From: Cymbidium sinense
Lineage: Eukaryota; Streptophyta; Magnoliopsida; Asparagales; Orchidaceae
Length of the DNA stretch: 64,000 bases
Reading direction: 5' to 3'
Assembly: GCA_021442155.1 (NCBI GenBank)
Contig: CM038225.1
Coordinates: 88,362,925-88,426,924, forward strand
Part shown: positions 58,340-64,000 of the stretch, piece by piece
How positions within the stretch are numbered: the stretch's first letter is position 1
Layout: each line of letters opens with the position of its first letter
Notes under the pieces: generated by a model
Seen by the model: the letters and a program-made list of their open reading frames with translations, nothing else
Told to the model about the DNA's origin: nothing
The model's database searches: none
Program-made: the position numbers and the translations under genes

Positions 58340-61300
58340 TAGTATTTTTTAAGGTAGAGCCCATTAATTGGAAGCATCAGATGCTCTCCTTTATGGTTGA
58401 TGAGTTGGTATGATCCGACTTGGTAAGCCTTCTTTATGGAAAAAGGGCCTTCCCAAGTGGGTTCAAACTTGTCGCCATCGACGGGCAACATTTGGTCTCC
58501 CTCAGAACTAAAACATGCTTGCATACTTGAGAAGCTCAAGGGAGAACCAATTTGTTGTGAGGTTGAATCATTTTTTGCTTTGTACAACTCGAGGTTCTAG
58601 CATGATCGTAAGTGTTTCTTCTCCAAACCTCTAAGTTCTTATAACCGTAACTTGGCATTTTTCTAATCTTACTACCACTATCCTTAATGAAGGGAGTTGG
58701 ACTTCTAATGGTAAAATGGCTTTAGACCCATACATTAAATAAAAAGGGGCAGATCAAGTTGGAGTTCTGTAAGTGGTGCGGTAGGCCCACAAAGCTTCAA
58801 CTAACTGCTCATGTCACTATCATTTGTTATCATCGATTATCTTCTTGAGTATTTCGATAAGAGTTTTGTTGAAGGCTTTTGCTAAACTATTCACATGTGG
58901 GTAATAAATGGTAGAGTACCTTCAATCTATGTTATGTCTCTGGGCAAAGTTGTTGATTTTGGTGCTCTTGAATGCAATACCATTTTACGGATATAATTCA
59001 GTGGGATACCCCGAATCTATATATGATATGATTCCTGAAAAATTGGAGCACATGCTGAGCTTTGACCTCCCTGAGCAAAATCACCTTTGTCCACTTCAAA
59101 AAGTAGTCAGTAATAGCTAGGATAAATAGATGACCCTTGGAAGAAGAAGGATCATCCTATATGTCGGTACAACATTTAAATGGCTAGGAGGATAATGTAG
59201 GATGTAGAACGTTGGGTGATTTATGTTGGATCACACCATGTACTTGACATTAGTGGCATCGCTTAGCTACATCCATGCAATTAGTAATCATCAATGACCA
59301 ATAATATCCTAGTCTTTTGATTTTGGCTTTCATCTTGGGACCATATTGGTGAGCTCTACATAATTCTGAATGTACCTCTCCGCGATCTTATTGACTTTGT
59401 GCTTGTCTATATAGCGTAATCACATATGATCGAGGGACCGCCAGTATAAGACACCATCCACGAGGGCGTAAGAAAGTGTCGTTTGGTTCATTTGATGTGC
59501 TAGGGACTTCTCTTGAGGTAGTTTGCTTTTGTCTAGGTAATTAATAAAGGGTTACCTCCAATCCAATTCTTTTCCTTTTGGTAGCAACCTCCCTTGAGAG
59601 TATTTTTTTGATGAGTTCGTCAATAAGAGGCATGACTTATTTATTTTGGACCTCATTGATATGGGCTCATCTTACATGCCAACTCCTTGGAAAACTTGGC
59701 TAAACCATCTTCTATAGAATTTTCCCTCGAGGGATATTGTAGATTATCACTTCTGTGACTTGGGCCAACAACTTCATGGTGTACTTGTGGTAGTGATGGA
59801 GCCTAGGAATTAAGACTTTATAGGACCTAACAATTTGGTTGACAATTAGTTGAGAATCCCTAAAGATGTTGATGTTATGGATGCCTAGCAAGATGGCAAA
59901 CTCCAGATCAGCAATCAGAGCTGCATATTCATCTTTATTGTTGGTGCAAATATTAGATAGATGATATGAGAATCTCATCATATCACAATCCAAAGTTAGG
60001 AGAATTATTCTACCTCATTTTTTGGAAGAGTAGATTGTGGTTCATCTCCTCTTTAAGAGGAAGTGACATCAAAATACTTCTCCAAGTAACTGTATCCATA
60101 AGTTCATGATTTATTCATCAGGGAGATCATCACTAAACGGAGAGTCAGCAGGAAGTGGGTGTGTTGCTAAGAAATCTACAAACGCTTGTCCTTTCATTAC
60201 ATAGAGGGGTAGGAAAGTGATATCAAACTGCGATAAAACCATGGACCAACGTGCCAACCATTTAGATAGTGTCAGCCGTGTCATGAGATATTGTGGTGGA
60301 TTAATTCTAAAAATTAAGTTTACTTTATGAGAAAGCATATAATGTCATAGCTTTTGAGATGTAAAGATTAAAGCAAGGCAATGCTCAATGGGTGGATAGT
60401 TTGCTTTAGTAGAAATTAGAAGATGAATGAGATAGTAGAATGTGTTCCCTTTCCCTTCATCATTTCTTGGGCCAACAAAGTGCCCAGTCGCTAATAGCGG
60501 TAGACTATAAGCTTGCCGGGATAGAGGTAGCTAAGACTAATGATGTCGATATTGTTTGATGTTCTCAAGGCATGCTAACACTAGTTATCCACTTAAACTT
60601 GGCATCCTTTTGACTGCTAAGAATGGTTGGAATTTACATGATAGGTTTGATATAAAGCATCTTAAATATGCCAACTCCCCTTGGAATGATCTGAGTTGCA
60701 TTAGACTTTTAGGAGGTGGCATTTCTAATATCACTTTAATTTTCTCCGGGTCAATTTTTATTCGATGTGGACAATGATGAAGAAACTTCCCGCTACTCAA
60801 ATGCAAACTTTGGGTTCATTTTGAGGTTATATTATCTTAACCTCTCAAAACTACTCTCAAGTCAAAGAGATGATCTTCATTTTCCCCTTTGGACCACGAG
60901 ATTATCGGCGTAGCATTCTATTTGATGATGAATAAGTTCATTGAACATTTGAGTCATAGCCGGTATGTGGTGAAATTTTAAGTAGAAATGCATGACCTTG
61001 TAGCAATAATTTCCTATCGGGGTTCTAAAGGTAGTATTTTTCTCATCTTCAGGGGCCATCTTTATGTGGTTATATCCAGATGAACTATCCATGAAGATAA
61101 GACTATATGAGATAAGGTAATATCCACCATCACTTATGGTATCTATAGTGAAAATTCATCTTTTGGACATGCTTTATTGAGATCACTAAAATCGATGCAT
61201 ATGCAAATTTGGCCTTTCTTTTTCTTAAATGGGATGACGCTAACCAACCAAGTGGGGCATTTTTCCTCTGGATGAAATCATCAAACAATTTCTTGACTCA

Positions 61301-61946
61301 AAAATGACCTGTTGTTTAATGTCTAATCACTTGAGTCTAGGAGCTTGCTTGATTGGGTTAGCATTAGGCTATATCGCTAGCTTATGGACCGCTATGTCAA
61401 GAGCCAATCTGGGCATATCTTCATAACTCCATGCAAAGTAGTCCTTAAACTCAGTGAGTAGCCTAACTAAATTATTAGTTTTAGTTTCGTTAATGTATGT
61501 GGGCGTGGGTTGTCTTTAGTTCCCAAATTAGTTTCTTTGAGTTCATTAATGGTTGATTTTATTTCCTCTTCAAATTCTGGAAGTACATTTTGACTTGGAA
61601 ATCATCTAGATCATCTGAAGTTTCTAAGCACACCTCCTCATATGAGTTAATGTGGTTTGAAAATAACCTATCAAATTCCAACTGATTGGTGATGATCAAT
61701 CAGTAATCATCATCATCGATTAGGCATACTATACCGAAGACTAGTCCTGGTCTTGATTGAGAGCTTTTGCATTTGTTATTCCATATCCTTTTGATGTAAT
61801 CAAACTTGTGCTTAGACCATGCATGCAGGATTAAATATTTATTTTCTAAGTTAATAACACACGACGAGTATCAATCAAAAGGTAATTCTATTAATTATTT
61901 ATATGAATCATCCTCAAGTTCTACATCAACTTCTTAACTTGAGGAT
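58340..61946 (-). pseudogene. Ty3/gypsy Tat-lineage-like pol (RT, RNase H, second RNase H, integrase), broken
   Basis: Reading downward, 61460-61380 gives FAWSYEDMPRLALDIAVHKLAI, the segment before RT in Tat-type elements. DLNKACPKDEFSL is at about 61190, and SSGYNHIKMAPEDEKNTTFRTP is at about 61085-61020. YADN stands at about 60910 in place of the catalytic YVDD. The RT end lies at 60806-60585. RNase H of the usual type ends with ARWSMVLSQFDITFLP, followed by KGQAFVDFLATHP (about 60338-60111). A second RNase H at 59993-59712 shows DEYAALIADLE and DSQLIVNQIVRSYK. The integrase zinc finger is at about 59370-59230 (HQYGPKMKAKIKRLGYYW, then CHQCQVHG-like). The integrase C-terminus, ending GLYLKKYYP, is at 58587-58340. 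Gag and protease are missing; an LTR start at 61947 interrupts them. Stops and frameshifts are abundant. Confidence 0.88.
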
Positions 61947-64000
61947 TGTTGGCCTCATTTTTAGGATGAGCTCTCAACCCCTCCATCTTATACATAAGAC
62001 TTATCTTAGACTTTATGAGTTCCTTAGTCATAAGACACATCTAGTGATTAGGAGGACACTCAACCTAACCCTAGAGACTTAGAAGAGTTAGCCATAGGAA
62101 TAGGTCATGCGTTAGGGGTGTTAAGAAAATTTCCTTACCCTATAGCTTGAACCAAATTCCTCACTTCCTACCTTCAAGCCAAACTCATATCAATTCCAAC
62201 TCTAACTCAAAACTTGAACCAATTCAATGGATTTTCTCAAATCATGAACCAATTCCAAATAATTGAAACTTATGATTGAAGCCCGTGATAGGATTCCAAA
62301 CTCCAAAATATTTCACAGTCCTTTGATTCCCTCTCATGGACTTACCTCAAATCAAATCTAAATCCATTCAAATTAAATAAATTTTCTCACAACTATTTAT
62401 ATTCTCATTTATATTCACATATATAAATGAAATATAAATTCAAATCAATCAAACTAAATCCAAATCAAAAATATTTCCTAAGTCCTTTGGTTCCCTCTCA
62501 TGGACTTAGCCTAAATCAAATCTAAATCAATTCAAATTCAAGGAATTTTCTCATAACCCATTTATATTCTCATTTATATTCACAAATATAAATAAAATAT
62601 AAATTCAAATATCCAAAAATAAATTCAAAACTCAAATCCAAATTCAATAAAAAAATATCCAACCTAAGCCTTCAAGTCAAAATCTTGAACTTAGCCAAAT
62701 CAAATTCAAATCAAGAAAAACCCTTGATTTTCTTCATGACTCAATCAATCATAATCATGAATCCAAATATAAACATAAACTTTTAAACATCAAACCAAAA
62801 CTAAATTAAAAAAAATTTCAAACCCAAGTCAAACTCATCTTCACCCTTTGAACTTGAAATTTTCAAATGAATCAAAACTCATTTGACTCCAAATGACTTG
62901 CAAATGGATTTATATTTTAATCATAAGTCCATATGTGAGTACAATCAAACTCAAATCAAACTTTGACTAAGTCGTTTGACCTACTTAAGCTCACTTGACC
63001 CAAAGTGACTTAAAGTACCCCTTATGAGCCAAATTGTAATCCTAACCAAATTGGATTGAACTAAGCCCATCTAAGCCTCATATTATGGGCAACAATCCTC
63101 ATAAGATGATCAATCACTCAAATTGGGTCAAACCAAGTCAAACTTAAGGGTTGACCAAGTCAACACTTAGCCAAAATAAAACTTAAACTAGCCAAAATCC
63201 AACATAGTCCAAATTGATTGAAACCATTGATCAAAACTCATTCATGATCAATGTTTGAACTTGATCAAATCATCATTTGAGCCTAACCTAGCCCAATTGA
63301 TCACTTGACCCAAGTTGACTCAACTTGACCGAAAAAGTCACAATGTGTCAAAACTTGATCTAAGCCAAATTGATTGAAACTAATGGGTCAAATTCATTCT
63401 AAAATGATTGTTGAACTTGACCAAAGATTGGCCAACTAGAACCTAGCTCACTTAACCTTAAACCCAACTTGACTTAAAGGTCAAATTGAACCAAATCAAA
63501 TATAAATCAAATTGATTGGAAACAAAGATATCAATCCATTTCAAATGATCAACCAAACAAAAAAATGACATAGCCCAAATAGGTCAAATGGGTCAAATTG
63601 GTCAACTTGACCCTTTGACCTAAATGAAATCAAATGAATCAAATCCAAATACAAATCAAATTGAACTAAACCAATGATGCCAAAACAATTCAAATGGTCA
63701 TATGAACTTAACCTTAGTTTCAATTTGACCAATTGGTCAACTTGACCCAAGTTGACCCATTTTGACCTAAATGGTTCAACATGAGCCAAATTATATCAAA
63801 CCAACTCCAAATCTAATGAAACTTGGAATAATCCATTTTTCAATCATACCAAACATATTTAAATAGAAATCCAAGCTAAATGACCATTTTACCCCTAGGT
63901 CATAGGGTAAAATAAAATCAAAATCACTTGGAATTTGGTCAAATCCTTTTTTGACATCCTCTTAGTAGACCAAATGGTCACTAATGGATATGGTGCACAT
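61947..64000 (+). mobile_element. Long-LTR copy, plus strand, continuing past the window
   Basis: TGTTGGCCTCATTTTTAGGATGAG is the best-preserved start of this family. The following text matches 10652 and 45952 (ATAAGACACATCTAGTGATTAGG, then TAACCCTAGAGACTTAG). From about 62150 the CAAATTGACC/AATTGGTCAA-rich segment runs for about 1.8 kb, with two similar units at about 62330-62430 and 62480-62600. It lies in the opposite orientation to the pol on its left, so it is a separate insertion that removed or displaced that element's 5' part. Confidence 0.65.

Noticed and set aside
63541..63789. 82-codon minus-strand frame rich in Asp, Leu and Gln
   Set aside because: It is generated by the repeated CAAATTGACC-type words and is not a protein-coding signal.
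1..64000. CRISPR arrays, bacterial operons, tRNA or rRNA genes
   Set aside because: No regularly spaced identical repeats, no cloverleaf with A and B boxes that I could see, and no rRNA text; the window is plant nuclear DNA.

Overview
This window looks like heterochromatin-type intergenic DNA from the nuclear genome of a flowering plant. It is strongly A+T-rich and full of (TA)n microsatellites. Nearly everything recognisable is a decayed plant transposable element: CACTA (En/Spm) DNA transposons, Ty3/gypsy retrotransposons with very long LTR-like sequences, and an L1-type LINE. I see one intact host gene, a small SAUR-family (auxin-responsive) gene at 32187-32459. The species cannot be told from the sequence. 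The window contains one assembly gap of exactly 100 N at 46296-46395.

Left third (1-30510). The window opens in the 3' end of a Ty3/gypsy chromovirus-type pol (1-1045) and its probable LTR. From about 1480 to 30510 I read a nested stack. One outer copy of a long LTR-like repeat (fragments 1480-4357, 10501-10651, 17637-17896 and 29341-30510) is interrupted by three insertions. These are a non-autonomous CACTA element (4358-10500, 3-bp duplication GAA), a nearly complete second copy of the same LTR family (10652-17636) and a larger CACTA element (17897-29340, duplication TAG). The larger CACTA carries wrecked TNP2 transposase and Transposase_24-like genes, plus a 5'-truncated LINE (19358-23184) bounded by an 18-bp direct repeat.

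Middle (30511-46295). The SAUR gene sits in about 13 kb of low-complexity, A+T-rich sequence with no other intact gene. Faint traces include a possible minus-strand gypsy integrase near 40 kb and a diverged LTR copy at about 41-42.7 kb. At 43605-46295 is another nest: an LTR start, a deleted CACTA copy (43714-45951) inside it, and a further LTR start inside that, running into the gap.

Right third (46396-64000). Just after the gap comes a large inverted copy of the first CACTA element (46396-51358). It is inserted at the same place in the LTR family as its partner at 4358. Next is a minus-strand long LTR (51607 to about 57000), then a degenerate tandem-repeat array (56990-58140), then a minus-strand Ty3/gypsy pol (58340-61946). 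That pol has reverse transcriptase, two RNase H regions and integrase, an arrangement known from the Tat lineage. Another plus-strand LTR copy starts at 61947 and leaves the window.

The transposon genes are all broken by stops and frameshifts, so nothing here forms a working pathway. I found no convincing new biological system. The most informative features are the insertion chronology, the shared-site CACTA pair forming a roughly 5-kb inverted repeat, and the tandem repeats inside the LTR family. All similarity statements come from reading by eye, without alignment software.
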